Assembly (NCBI GenBank): GCA_946477505.1
Contig: CAMKYP010000107.1
Location: 1-10,139 of the forward strand
Source of the DNA: an uncultured Dechloromonas sp.
GTDB lineage: Bacteria > Pseudomonadota > Gammaproteobacteria > Burkholderiales > Rhodocyclaceae
Direction of reading: 5' to 3'
Length of the DNA stretch: 10,139 nt
Shown: one piece after another, positions 1 to 6,559 of the stretch
Layout: every line of letters starts with the position of its first letter
Position numbering within the stretch: position 1 is the stretch's first letter
Notes under the pieces: model-generated
What the model saw: only the letters and a program-made list of their open reading frames with translations
Told to the model about the DNA's origin: nothing
The model's database searches: none
Made by a program: the position numbers and the translations under genes

Positions 1-1676
1 CCATCGCCTTCGCCATGCTGGGGTCCCTCATCCTGACACTGACCCTCGTTCCGGTACTGGCGGCGCTGATCCTGAAGCCGAAGGAAGAGAAGGATACTTT
101 CATCCTGCGCCATGCGAAGCGTATCTATCTGCCCTTGCTGGACTGGGCGCTTGACCGGAAAAAGACCGTGATCGGCGGCGCCCTGGTGCTACTGGCGGCG
201 GCGCTGGCCCTGTTTCCCTTCCTCGGCAAGGAATTCATGCCGACGCTGCAGGAGGGCACCATCCTTTTCCGCGTCACCGGCATTCCTTCCACCTCGCTGG
301 AAGAGAGCATCGCCGTCTCGAAACGCATCGACGCCGTGCTCAAGGAGCATTTCCCCCAGGTGACCTCGACCCTCGCCACCATCGGCCGCGCCGAGAAGGG
401 CGAAACAGCGGATGTGAATTACATGGAAATCCTGATGACCGCGAAACCGGTGGATGAATGGCCCAAGCGCCTATCCATGCCGGAACTCGCCCGTGAAATG
501 CAGGAAACCCTGGAAAAGGCCGTTCCCACCGTGGTATTCGGCGCCACCCAGCCGATCCAGATGCGGGTCGAGGAACTGATTTCCGGCGTACGCGCCACCC
601 TGGCCCTCAAGGTCTATGGAGAGGATCTCGCCACCCTGGATCGCCTGGCTGGGGAAATGAAAACCGTGCTCGACAAGGTGCCCGGCGCGGCGGACCTTTC
701 TCTGGAAGCCAACAAGGGCAAGCCGCAGATGGTGATCAAGGTCAACCGCGACGAAGCGGCCCGCTATGGCATCAACGCCGACGAAATCCTCGAAGTGGTG
801 CAGGCCGGCATCGGCGGCAAGACCGTGTCGACGGTGATCGACGGCACCAAGCGCTTTGCTCTCCAGGTGCGCCTGGACGCAGCCTTCCGCGACAGCCCGC
901 AGGCGATTGCCGACATCCCCATCCGCACTCAGTCCGGAGCGCTGGTGCCCCTGTCCCGGGTGGCGACGGTGGAGATGAACGAAGGTTATTCCTTCGTGCG
1001 GCGCGAACAACTGCAGCGCTACGCGGTGATCCAGATGGACGTGAAGGGCCGGGACGTGGACGGCTTCGTGCAGGAAGCCGAGGCGAAACTGCAGCAGCAG
1101 GTGAAACTACCGGCCGGCTACTGGATCGAGTGGGGCGGCGCCTTCGAGAACCAGCAGCGGGCCATGGCCCGGCTGGCGGTGATCGTGCCGCTCACCATCG
1201 GGCTCATCTTCATCCTGCTCTACACTGCCTTCAACTCGCTGACCCATGCCACCCTGATCATCGCCAACGTGCCCTTTGCCGTCATCGGCGGCGTTTTCGG
1301 CCTGGCGCTGACCGGCCAGTACGTGTCGGTGCCATCGGCCATCGGCTTCATCGCCGTGTTCGGGGTGGCCATGCTGAACGGCATCGTGCTGGTGTCCTTC
1401 CTCAACGACCAGCGCCGGCACGGGGCGTCGATTCGCGAGGCGGTGCGCCAGGGGGCCGCCCTGCGCCTGCGGCCGGTGCTGATGACCGCTTCGGTCGCCA
1501 TCCTGGGCCTCATTCCCATGCTGCTTTCGCAGGGGGTGGGTGCCGAGACCCAGCGCCCGCTGGCCACCGTGGTGGTCGGCGGGCTGTTTACTTCGACAGC
1601 GCTGACGCTGCTCCTGCTGCCGCTCATGTATGAATGGGTGGAGTCCCGGCGGGAGCGCAGCAACCCCTCAACCTGA
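1..1676 (+). CDS. CusA/CzcA-family heavy-metal efflux RND permease, 3' part (5'-truncated by window)
   Basis: This is the C-terminal half of an inner-membrane, proton-driven RND pump that, with a periplasmic adaptor and an outer-membrane channel, exports metal ions such as Cu/Ag or Co/Zn/Cd. The frame is open from base 3, so the true start lies upstream. About 557 codons are visible of the roughly 1,030-1,060 usual for the family. The visible part begins in a membrane helix (AMLGSLILTLTLVPVL), then a second helix near 165-228, then the large periplasmic porter region with the family-typical stretch FMPTLQEGTILFRVTGIP. The C-terminal helix bundle includes NVPFAVIGG and GFIAVFGVAMLNGIVLVS, both hallmark HME-RND segments. 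It ends at TGA 1674-1676. The PII-like gene follows after 43 bases, which suggests one operon. Family assignment is firm. The exact metal cannot be told, because the first half is missing and I cannot align the metal-site residues. Confidence 0.95.
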   Translation, partial: IAFAMLGSLILTLTLVPVLAALILKPKEEKDTFILRHAKRIYLPLLDWALDRKKTVIGGALVLLAAALALFPFLGKEFMPTLQEGTILFRVTGIPSTSLEESIAVSKRIDAVLKEHFPQVTSTLATIGRAEKGETADVNYMEILMTAKPVDEWPKRLSMPELAREMQETLEKAVPTVVFGATQPIQMRVEELISGVRATLALKVYGEDLATLDRLAGEMKTVLDKVPGAADLSLEANKGKPQMVIKVNRDEAARYGINADEILEVVQAGIGGKTVSTVIDGTKRFALQVRLDAAFRDSPQAIADIPIRTQSGALVPLSRVATVEMNEGYSFVRREQLQRYAVIQMDVKGRDVDGFVQEAEAKLQQQVKLPAGYWIEWGGAFENQQRAMARLAVIVPLTIGLIFILLYTAFNSLTHATLIIANVPFAVIGGVFGLALTGQYVSVPSAIGFIAVFGVAMLNGIVLVSFLNDQRRHGASIREAVRQGAALRLRPVLMTASVAILGLIPMLLSQGVGAETQRPLATVVVGGLFTSTALTLLLLPLMYEWVESRRERSNPST

Positions 1677-1719
1677 CCGCGGTGGCTCCACTCGCCGGGG
1701 CCGCCGCATGGAGAACGAC

Positions 1720-2058
1720 ATGAAAGAGATCAAGGCACTCATCCGCCAAGACCGCATCGCCGACGTGCTCGAAGCATTGCGGGATTCGGGGCTGTGCAAT
1801 TGCGCCGGGAACTCCGCTTGCCACAACATTACCGCCTCCCGGGTGCAACATCCCTTCGCCGGCACCGATACGGCGCAGCAGCACTACGCGATGGATCTCG
1901 CGGAACCCGTCGTGATCGAGTACAAGCTCGAACTCCTGTGTAGCGATGACCTGGTGGACACCTTGGTGGACGTGATCGCCAAGGCGGCGCACACCGGCCA
2001 GCCCGAACCGGGATGGATCCTGGTCGGCGCCATCGAGCGCGCAATCAAGATATCTTGA
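1720..2058 (+). CDS. PII-like protein (GlnB/GlnK fold) linked to metal efflux, cysteine-rich
   Basis: A small protein related to the PII signalling family. PII proteins are trimers that bind small molecules and control partner proteins. Starting at ATG 1720 gives 112 residues, the length of classic GlnB, and an N-terminus (MKEIKALIRQDRIADVLEAL) that aligns with GlnB. GGAG at 1710-1713 lies six bases upstream. An in-frame ATG at 1708 is possible but less fitting. The C-terminal half (SDDLVDTLVDVIAKAAHTG, then a GWILVGAIERAIKI end) matches the GlnB core. The region equivalent to the start of the T-loop differs: it carries C26, C28, C34 and H35, and no tyrosine in the GlnB uridylylation context is evident. 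A PII group encoded beside heavy-metal efflux genes (often called PII-NG) is known, and this fits it. A metal-sensing or pump-modulating role is inference. It sits between the pump gene and the protease gene, probably co-transcribed. Confidence 0.85.
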   Translation: MKEIKALIRQDRIADVLEALRDSGLCNCAGNSACHNITASRVQHPFAGTDTAQQHYAMDLAEPVVIEYKLELLCSDDLVDTLVDVIAKAAHTGQPEPGWILVGAIERAIKIS

Positions 2059-2068
2059 GGAGCAAGGG

Positions 2069-2113
2069 ATGACAGCCAATCCATCCGCCGCAACGCTCCT
2101 GGCGAAACCATGA
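2069..2113 (+). CDS. possible 14-codon leader ORF coupled to the HtrA-type gene
   Basis: ATG 2069 is preceded by a good Shine-Dalgarno stretch (GAGGAGCAAGGG, 2057-2068) and encodes MTANPSAATLLAKP. It stops at TGA 2111-2113, overlapping the protease ATG at 2110 as ATGA. The protease ATG itself has no clear ribosome binding site, so translation of the short ORF could deliver ribosomes to it. I recognise no family. It could also be the worn end of a lost gene, or chance. Confidence 0.3.
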   Translation: MTANPSAATLLAKP

Positions 2114-3216
2114 ATAGGCGCTTCTGGCTGCTCCTGGTCGCCCTGGCCGGCATCGGGCTCCTGGTCTGGTCCTTCCTCTCGGAGCGAGGCGGGGGGTGGG
2201 CGATGCGGGAAGTCATCACGATCAAGGAAACAGCTCCACCACCCGCGACGACAGGCCCATATAGCTTCCGCCAGGCGGCACACAAAGCCATGTCCTCGGT
2301 CGTGAATGTCTATACCCTGAAACAGGTCGTTACCCGGCGCGGTCCGGGTTTCAGCCATCCCTTCGGGCAGCCGTTCGGCGGGCCGGCACCGCAGCCGGCG
2401 AGCAGTCTCGGTTCGGGGGTCGTCGTCAGCGCCGACGGTTACATCCTCACCAACAACCACGTGGTCGAGGGCGCCGATGAGATTGCAGTCGCCTTCCCGT
2501 CGGGGGAAGCGGCCGAGGCTCGCGTGGTCGGGGTCGACCCGGAAACCGACCTGGCCGTGCTGAAGATCGAGGCCAAGGGGCTGGTTCCCGCGACTTTCGC
2601 CGACCCAGCCAGCGTCGAAGTCGGCGATCCGGTCCTGGCCATCGGCAACCCCTTCGGCATCGGGCAGACGGTCACCCTGGGCATCGTCAGCGCCACCGGG
2701 CGCAACCGGCTCGGCATCAATACATTCGAGAATTTCATCCAGACCGACGCGGCCATCAATCCCGGCAATTCCGGCGGGGCGCTGGTGGATGCCTCCGGCG
2801 CCCTCATTGGCATCAATACGGCGATCTTTTCCCAAAGCGGCGGCTCTCAGGGCATCGGCTTCGCCATCCCGGTCAGCATCGCCCGGCAGGTCCTGGAGCA
2901 GATTCTCAAGACCGGGCGGGTCGAACGCGGCTGGCTCGGCATCGATGCTCGGGAAATCCGCCGCGAGAACGGGCGCCCGGAGGTGGTCATCGCCGGCGTA
3001 CTGCGGGGTGGCCCGGCCGATGTCGGCGGCATCAGGCCGGGTGATGTCGTCGTCTCCATCAACCAGCGGCCGGTCACCGACACGGTGGACCTCATCAACC
3101 GGATCGCAGCAGTCGCACCGGGCAGTTCGCTGGGAATCTCGGTCAGGCGTGACGGATTCGAGCTGCCGTTGAGGCTGCGTGCGGGCAAGCGGCCGGCGCT
3201 ACGCGGCGTCGAATAA
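2110..3216 (+). CDS. membrane-anchored HtrA/DegS-type serine protease (S1C) with one PDZ domain
   Basis: An envelope protease that cleaves misfolded or signal proteins in the periplasm. The 368-residue protein opens with an uncleaved-looking membrane helix (about residues 5-23: FWLLLVALAGIGLLVWSFL), a short linker, then a trypsin-like domain. The catalytic triad is complete: H117 in TNNHVV, D147 in ETDLAVLK and S221 in NPGNSGGAL. The last ~100 residues form one PDZ domain (GWLGIDAREI..., with GGPADVGGIRPGDVVVSINQ). One PDZ plus an N-terminal anchor is the DegS/HhoB layout rather than DegP, which has two PDZs and a cleaved signal peptide. The length is close to DegS (about 355). It follows the pump and PII-like genes on the same strand, so it probably deals with envelope damage under metal stress. 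This is not necessarily the housekeeping sigma-E protease. The substrate is unknown. Confidence 0.93.
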   Translation: MNRRFWLLLVALAGIGLLVWSFLSERGGGWAMREVITIKETAPPPATTGPYSFRQAAHKAMSSVVNVYTLKQVVTRRGPGFSHPFGQPFGGPAPQPASSLGSGVVVSADGYILTNNHVVEGADEIAVAFPSGEAAEARVVGVDPETDLAVLKIEAKGLVPATFADPASVEVGDPVLAIGNPFGIGQTVTLGIVSATGRNRLGINTFENFIQTDAAINPGNSGGALVDASGALIGINTAIFSQSGGSQGIGFAIPVSIARQVLEQILKTGRVERGWLGIDAREIRRENGRPEVVIAGVLRGGPADVGGIRPGDVVVSINQRPVTDTVDLINRIAAVAPGSSLGISVRRDGFELPLRLRAGKRPALRGVE

Positions 3217-3359
3217 TCGACCGATCGATTGGAAAAACTCGCGCTTGGGTTCGCTACCGGCCTGGGTTTTCTTGGCTGGAGCTGCTTATCGGTCGCTGAT
3301 TTTCTCTTGGCATGCTTGGCATATCGCCCTATTGAGGGTGGTCTCAGAAAACGGGAAAC
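3217..3359. other. unassigned spacer after the metal operon
   Basis: This stretch contains no gene I can support. A frame opening with TTG at 3229 would give a hydrophobic peptide (EKLALGFATGLGFLGWS...), but it has no ribosome binding site and runs into the vWA fragment in another frame. Just after the protease stop is a weak AATCG/CGATT inverted pair without a T-run, not convincing as a terminator. The right end holds the Tn3-like terminal-repeat motif listed separately. Confidence 0.5.
3336..3358 (+). repeat. Tn3/Tn21-type terminal-inverted-repeat-like motif (single, degenerate)
   Basis: The bases GGGTGGTCTCAGAAAACGGG, followed by AAA, contain a long match to the outer part of terminal repeats of the Tn21 branch of the Tn3 family, which read GGGG...CTCAGAAAACGG from memory. 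Only this one copy is visible and the inner part of the usual 38-bp repeat does not match. The vWA homology starts immediately after it. This could be a remnant transposon end marking the junction, or chance. Confidence 0.35.
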
Positions 3360-3448
3360 ACGTTCGAATTCGTGCAGAAGATCGCACACCGGTTCAGGAA
3401 CACCGGTGTGGTGGTGATCCGCGATCTCGAAGCCTTCGTGGCGCAGTC
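3360..3448 (+). repeat. direct repeat, left copy (89 bp)
   Basis: These 89 bases equal the last 89 bases of the window (10051-10139) except for T at 3407 against C at 10098. They encode the C-terminal part of a vWA protein in both copies. The repeat may continue beyond 3448, since the window ends there in the right copy. The bases before 3360 and before 10051 differ, so the left junction is sharp. Confidence 0.97.
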
Positions 3449-3510
3449 GGACGAGGAACTCAACGCCACCCTGCTGGGCCCCGAACTCGTCGAGTGGCTG
3501 AGAACGGCTC
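3360..3510 (+). pseudogene. 3'-end fragment of a vWA-domain (Ter-type) gene
   Basis: The frame reads TFEFVQKIAHRFRNTG, then VVVIRDLEAFVAQ, as in the complete-looking vWA gene starting at 9409, and continues with SDEELNATLLGPELVEWLRTA, plausibly the normal C-terminus of that protein. Over three quarters of the gene, including the start and the metal-coordinating MIDAS residues, is absent, so this piece cannot work. No stop follows at the expected end, and the frame runs into the receptor gene's terminator, so the original stop was probably lost at a second junction near 3510. That end point is an estimate. Confidence 0.8.
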
Positions 3511-3532
3511 GTCGATCACCACTCCAGCGAAC

Positions 3533-3561
3533 AAAAAAAGGGCTGGCATCGGCCAGCCCTT
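3533..3561 (-). terminator. intrinsic terminator of the TonB-dependent receptor gene
   Basis: On the minus strand the receptor stop is followed by the stem GGGCTGGC/GCCAGCCC (3540-3547 with 3552-3559, four-base loop), extendable by A:T pairs, and then a run of seven T (3533-3539). The spacing, about 19 bases after the stop codon, is typical of a rho-independent terminator. Confidence 0.9.
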
Positions 3562-3579
3562 CATGTGGATGTCGTAGGA

Positions 3580-5682
3580 TTAGAACGCGTACTTGAATCC
3601 GACCTGAATCAAGCGGGGCATACCCACCTGAATACCGCGGGTACGATCGACAATGTAGGTCTTGTCGAGCAGGTTTTTGCCCGTGACAAAGGCTGACAGC
3701 GATTTGTCGAAGCGATAGTTGAGTGCCGTATTCCAGACGGTGTAAGCCGCAATCTCACCCTTTTGCCCGTCTGCTGTCGGCGCAACCGTATTCGCAAAAT
3801 CAGAATACTGGCTACCCACATATTGGGCCTCAATCTCGCCTTTGAACGGGCCAACACCATAACCGACAGCAGCGGTGAAGGTATGTTCAGGTGCGTAGGC
3901 TTGACGATTACCCTGAACACCGACGATGGCACCTGTGTCTACTCTACGGAAGGCTTCAGTTTGTTCAGCGGTTGGTAGCCACGTGTAAGCCATGCGGCCA
4001 AATATACCATTTGAGAATTCGGCATTGGCGGCCAATTCAAGACCTTCGAACAGTGCTTTGCCTTGAGAAAGCGGGGTGCTACCACCGGCAATCGAGCCAA
4101 CAGCGATCAGATTGTCGTAATCGTTACGGAAATAGGCGGCCTGGACGGATAACCCTTGTGCTGGTTGTGCCCGAACACCAAATTCAAAGTTCAGTGATTT
4201 TTCGTAATCGACATCGGTAACTGTGCCGGTACCACCAATGAGGTCTTCGACGCGCGGTGGTGCAAAGCCCTTGTGCAGGCTGGTAAACACGGTCAATGTC
4301 TGCATCGGATTCCAGGTTGCGCCAATCCCCGGCGTAAAGGCATTCACGCTGGTTTCAGTACTCTGGCCATTCAGGCGATTCGTACGCTCTGCCTTGATTG
4401 ACTCGTAGCGTGCGATGGGCGTCACACTAAACTGGCCAAAATCAAAGCGATTGGCAATAAAACCGGAATAGGCGCTGGTTTTACGAAGATTGTTTTCTGC
4501 CAGAGTGCCGGTTCGTGCCGTCGGACTGGTGCCGTTGATCTGTTTTCTTTCCTGTTCTTCAAAGTGTGCCCGAACACCGGCCTGGAGTTCACCCAGGCCG
4601 TGTGCTACGGTCAAGCGTGGCTCCACACCCCAAGTCTCATAGCTACGCAGTCTGCCCTGGATGGAATTACAGGTATCGGGATCAATCGCAACCCCTGCCA
4701 ATCGTGAGGCGTTCAATCCAGCACATTGCGCATCTTGGCTGTTACTCGCTTGACGCCACCAGTCACGATCGAATTTTGAGTAATACACGCTGGTGGTGAG
4801 CGTGGCCTGGTCGCTGATCAGGAAATCATGCGTCGCGGACAAACCGGTGCGTTCAGCCTCAAAACGGTCGTTCTTGAACGGATTGTAACGAGCACCCAGG
4901 CGGTCGTATTCAGCTTGCGTCAAACCGGAATAGGTCAGCATCGAATCTTCCTTGTAGAAGTTCGCGCGCAAGGTAATCGCATTCCGGTCACCCAGCATGG
5001 TGCCGTACTTGATATTCAAATCATCCAGCTTGTGATTCATGTTATCCCGGGCACCATCCCCTTCCTTGTGCCCGTAATCGAGTACCAGACCGCCGCCCCC
5101 AACATTCACCTTGCCATTGAAGTAATCGCGGTTGCCGACAACCCCTTGGACATAACCACCAAAATTCTGACGCGGTGCGGGGGTGATGTAGTTGATCACG
5201 CCACCCACCGTCTGCGGCCCGAACATGAGGGAACTCGCTCCTTTCAGCACTTCGATGCGTTCGTAGCGATCCACCATTGGGTGGTAGTAGCTGGCGTTGT
5301 CGCCATAGGGGGCATAGGCCAGCGGCAGGCCATCTTCGAGCAGGGTGATTTTGGTTGACCGCGTCGGATTCAGGCCGCGCATCGCAATATTGGGACGCAA
5401 GCCAAAGCCTTCTTCATCACGCGCATGAACACCCGGAACCTTGCGCAGAGCCTCGTTGACGGTGAAGACATGGGAGTCTTCCAGTTCTTTTTTGCCAAGA
5501 ATCTGGCCTGCACCACCCAAGGTCAGCAAATTTTCTTCGCCTCCGATCACCTGAACGGTGGCCAATGTTTTTTCAGGTGAATTTTCTTTTGCGTGAGCAA
5601 CCGGAATGCAAGCATAGGCAGCAGCAATTGCGAGCACAAGCGGCGAGACAGAAAACGAATTTCTGGTCGGACAATACTTCAT
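3580..5682 (-). CDS. TonB-dependent outer-membrane receptor, FecA/siderophore-receptor type
   Basis: A 22-strand outer-membrane barrel expected to import a ferric chelate using energy from TonB-ExbBD. The 700-residue protein has a signal peptide (cleavage likely after A31 in PVAHA), a candidate TonB box around residues 38-46, and a plug with NIAMRGLNPTRSTKITLLED (98-117) and RIEVLKGASSLMFGPQTVGG (142-161). A barrel follows, ending in aromatic YAF as outer-membrane proteins do. The plug resembles the iron-dicitrate receptor FecA, but there is no extra N-terminal signalling domain, so FecI/FecR-style control is not expected. Two cysteines lie in a predicted surface loop (DAQCAGLN... and DPDTCNS). 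GGAG at 5690-5693 sits seven bases before the ATG. It has its own promoter with a Fur-box match and its own terminator. Base composition is lower in G+C than both flanks. The ligand cannot be told from sequence. Confidence 0.93.
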   Translation of the reverse strand: MKYCPTRNSFSVSPLVLAIAAAYACIPVAHAKENSPEKTLATVQVIGGEENLLTLGGAGQILGKKELEDSHVFTVNEALRKVPGVHARDEEGFGLRPNIAMRGLNPTRSTKITLLEDGLPLAYAPYGDNASYYHPMVDRYERIEVLKGASSLMFGPQTVGGVINYITPAPRQNFGGYVQGVVGNRDYFNGKVNVGGGGLVLDYGHKEGDGARDNMNHKLDDLNIKYGTMLGDRNAITLRANFYKEDSMLTYSGLTQAEYDRLGARYNPFKNDRFEAERTGLSATHDFLISDQATLTTSVYYSKFDRDWWRQASNSQDAQCAGLNASRLAGVAIDPDTCNSIQGRLRSYETWGVEPRLTVAHGLGELQAGVRAHFEEQERKQINGTSPTARTGTLAENNLRKTSAYSGFIANRFDFGQFSVTPIARYESIKAERTNRLNGQSTETSVNAFTPGIGATWNPMQTLTVFTSLHKGFAPPRVEDLIGGTGTVTDVDYEKSLNFEFGVRAQPAQGLSVQAAYFRNDYDNLIAVGSIAGGSTPLSQGKALFEGLELAANAEFSNGIFGRMAYTWLPTAEQTEAFRRVDTGAIVGVQGNRQAYAPEHTFTAAVGYGVGPFKGEIEAQYVGSQYSDFANTVAPTADGQKGEIAAYTVWNTALNYRFDKSLSAFVTGKNLLDKTYIVDRTRGIQVGMPRLIQVGFKYAF

Positions 5683-5778
5683 GGAGTGTCTCCAAAGGCA
5701 GTTTCAGAGGTGCTGGCTGGCTGCCTAGGGATTTTCCATGGGTGGCTGGCTTGCAAAAGGAATAATGCAATAGCCAGA

Positions 5779-5807
5779 ATTGTAAATGAAAATAAATCTC
5801 ATTTCAA
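5779..5807 (-). promoter_or_regulatory. sigma-70-type promoter of the TonB-dependent receptor gene
   Basis: Read on the minus strand: TTGAAA (5802-5807, 5/6 to TTGACA), a 17-base spacer, then TACAAT (5779-5784, 5/6 to TATAAT). Both hexamers and the spacing are near ideal. Transcription would start around 5770-5773, leaving a leader of about 90 bases before the receptor ATG. Confidence 0.75.
5785..5803 (-). promoter_or_regulatory. Fur box overlapping the receptor promoter
   Basis: On the minus strand AATGAGATTTATTTTCATT matches the Fur-type palindrome AATGAGAATTATTCTCATT at 17 of 19 positions. It fills the spacer between the -35 and -10 hexamers and overlaps the -35 by two bases. Fe-loaded Fur bound here would block RNA polymerase, giving expression under iron starvation. 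The consensus form is from general knowledge; the match is read directly. Confidence 0.75.
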
Positions 5808-5825
5808 TTTCCAACCCGGTCGTGG

Positions 5826-6119
5826 CTATTGTTTCTTGCTCACCTCGCCGACCATGCGCTCAAAGCTGGATGCCCCGCTCGTTTTCATAAACATGCAGAG
5901 CTTGCCAGTACGCTTACACAGATCCTTTACTCGCCAGTAGGCGTTATGACTGATGCAGCCGGCCTGACAGATCGCAATATCGGCAGCGGCCAGCACGCCA
6001 TCGATCCGGTGCATGCTTTCTTTCAGGCCACCGTCGTGAGACAGGAAACGTCCGCCAGATTGCTCAACCACCTCCCGGTAAGAGGTCACTACGCTGGACC
6101 TGCCGCCCATGAACAACAC
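5826..6119 (-). CDS. small DUF2325 protein
   Basis: A 97-residue protein made only of a DUF2325 domain, whose biochemical role I do not know. Seen: an N-terminal glycine motif (LFMGGRSS), GGRFLSHDGG (22-31), and the family's hallmark C51-x3-C55-ISHNAYWRVKD-x-C68-KRTGK-x-C75 block. The four cysteines and the histidines would suit metal or redox chemistry, but that is inference. Translation likely begins at GTG 6119 (GGGAA about five bases upstream). An in-frame ATG at 6110 would give a version three residues shorter. An in-frame TGA lies directly before the GTG, and the upstream ORF at 6141-6368 is in the same frame. No terminator is visible between its stop and the receptor promoter, so some read-through into the receptor gene is possible. 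Being beside a Fur-controlled receptor suggests an iron-related setting. Confidence 0.82.
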   Translation of the reverse strand: MLFMGGRSSVVTSYREVVEQSGGRFLSHDGGLKESMHRIDGVLAAADIAICQAGCISHNAYWRVKDLCKRTGKLCMFMKTSGASSFERMVGEVSKKQ

Positions 6120-6140
6120 TCATTTCCCAGCGAGATCGCT

Positions 6141-6368
6141 TTAGGGGTCTGACAGTGCCTCATCCTCGCGAGCCAAGGATTCCAGCGTCTCCTCTGCATA
6201 ACGGGCGAATTCCCGCAGGCGGTTCAGTTCCTTGTCCCGTTCTGCCAATTCTGCTTTGAGCCGAACATTGTGCTGCCAGACTTCATCGCGCTGCCCGCGA
6301 AGATGCCCATCCAGCAAGCCTTTGCGGGAAACGACTACATTCCAGAGCAGGGCAATAACAGCAATCAA
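6141..6368 (-). CDS. short ORF: membrane helix plus coiled coil, possibly 5'-truncated or part of a split DUF2325 gene
   Basis: The 75 residues begin with a hydrophobic stretch (IAVIALLWNVVV) followed by a charged, coiled-coil-like helix (LKAELAERDKELNRLREFA...). The only available start is TTG at 6368, with no clear ribosome binding site; a stop lies three codons earlier, so the gene may have lost its 5' end. It ends at TAA 6141-6143, only 21 bases before the GTG of the DUF2325 ORF and in the same frame. Some DUF2325 proteins, as I recall, carry a coiled-coil region before the domain, so this may be the front part of a broken longer gene. A two-gene unit is equally possible, since joining them requires reading through two stops (TAA and TGA). 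I recognise no family for this piece alone. Confidence 0.45.
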   Translation of the reverse strand: MIAVIALLWNVVVSRKGLLDGHLRGQRDEVWQHNVRLKAELAERDKELNRLREFARYAEETLESLAREDEALSDP

Positions 6369-6559
6369 ATGTATTTATTCGCGTTCTAACCGGACATTGC
6401 TGATGCAAGTATGCCAAACTTACCGGTGGGTAATGATCGTAAGCTACCGCGTAATTTTTGAGCAAGATGGACTTTCCGGGGTTTTAGCCAAAAACTCCCA
6501 ACATTGACCATGCGGGATGGGCGGTGTTATTCCCGATCCGACCGGCAGAGGAGAAATTA
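6369..6559. other. divergent intergenic region before the Ter-like operon
   Basis: This region separates the minus-strand DUF2325 unit from the plus-strand TelA-like operon and must hold promoters for both. The best plus-strand candidate is TTGACC at 6504-6509, but the matching -10 (TATTCC, spacer 18) is weak. CGGGA/TCCCG around 6513-6535 could form a weak hairpin in the leader. The composition shifts here from AT-richer on the left to GC-rich on the right. Confidence 0.3.

Noticed and set aside
1624..2835. A 403-codon open frame on the minus strand
   Set aside because: It is antisense to the PII-like and HtrA-type genes, whose motifs are unmistakable, and shows no family features.
3229..3417. 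A 62-codon frame with a hydrophobic start after the protease gene
   Set aside because: It begins with TTG, has no ribosome binding site, and its second half is the vWA fragment read in the wrong frame.
5699..5760. Repeated GGCTGGCT in the receptor leader, considered as a riboswitch or attenuator
   Set aside because: The two copies point the same way and do not form a convincing hairpin, and there is no terminator stem with a T-run before the receptor start.
5573..5770. A minus-strand frame overlapping the receptor start and leader
   Set aside because: It covers the receptor's signal peptide region in another frame and its own leader sequence. No binding site or protein family supports it.
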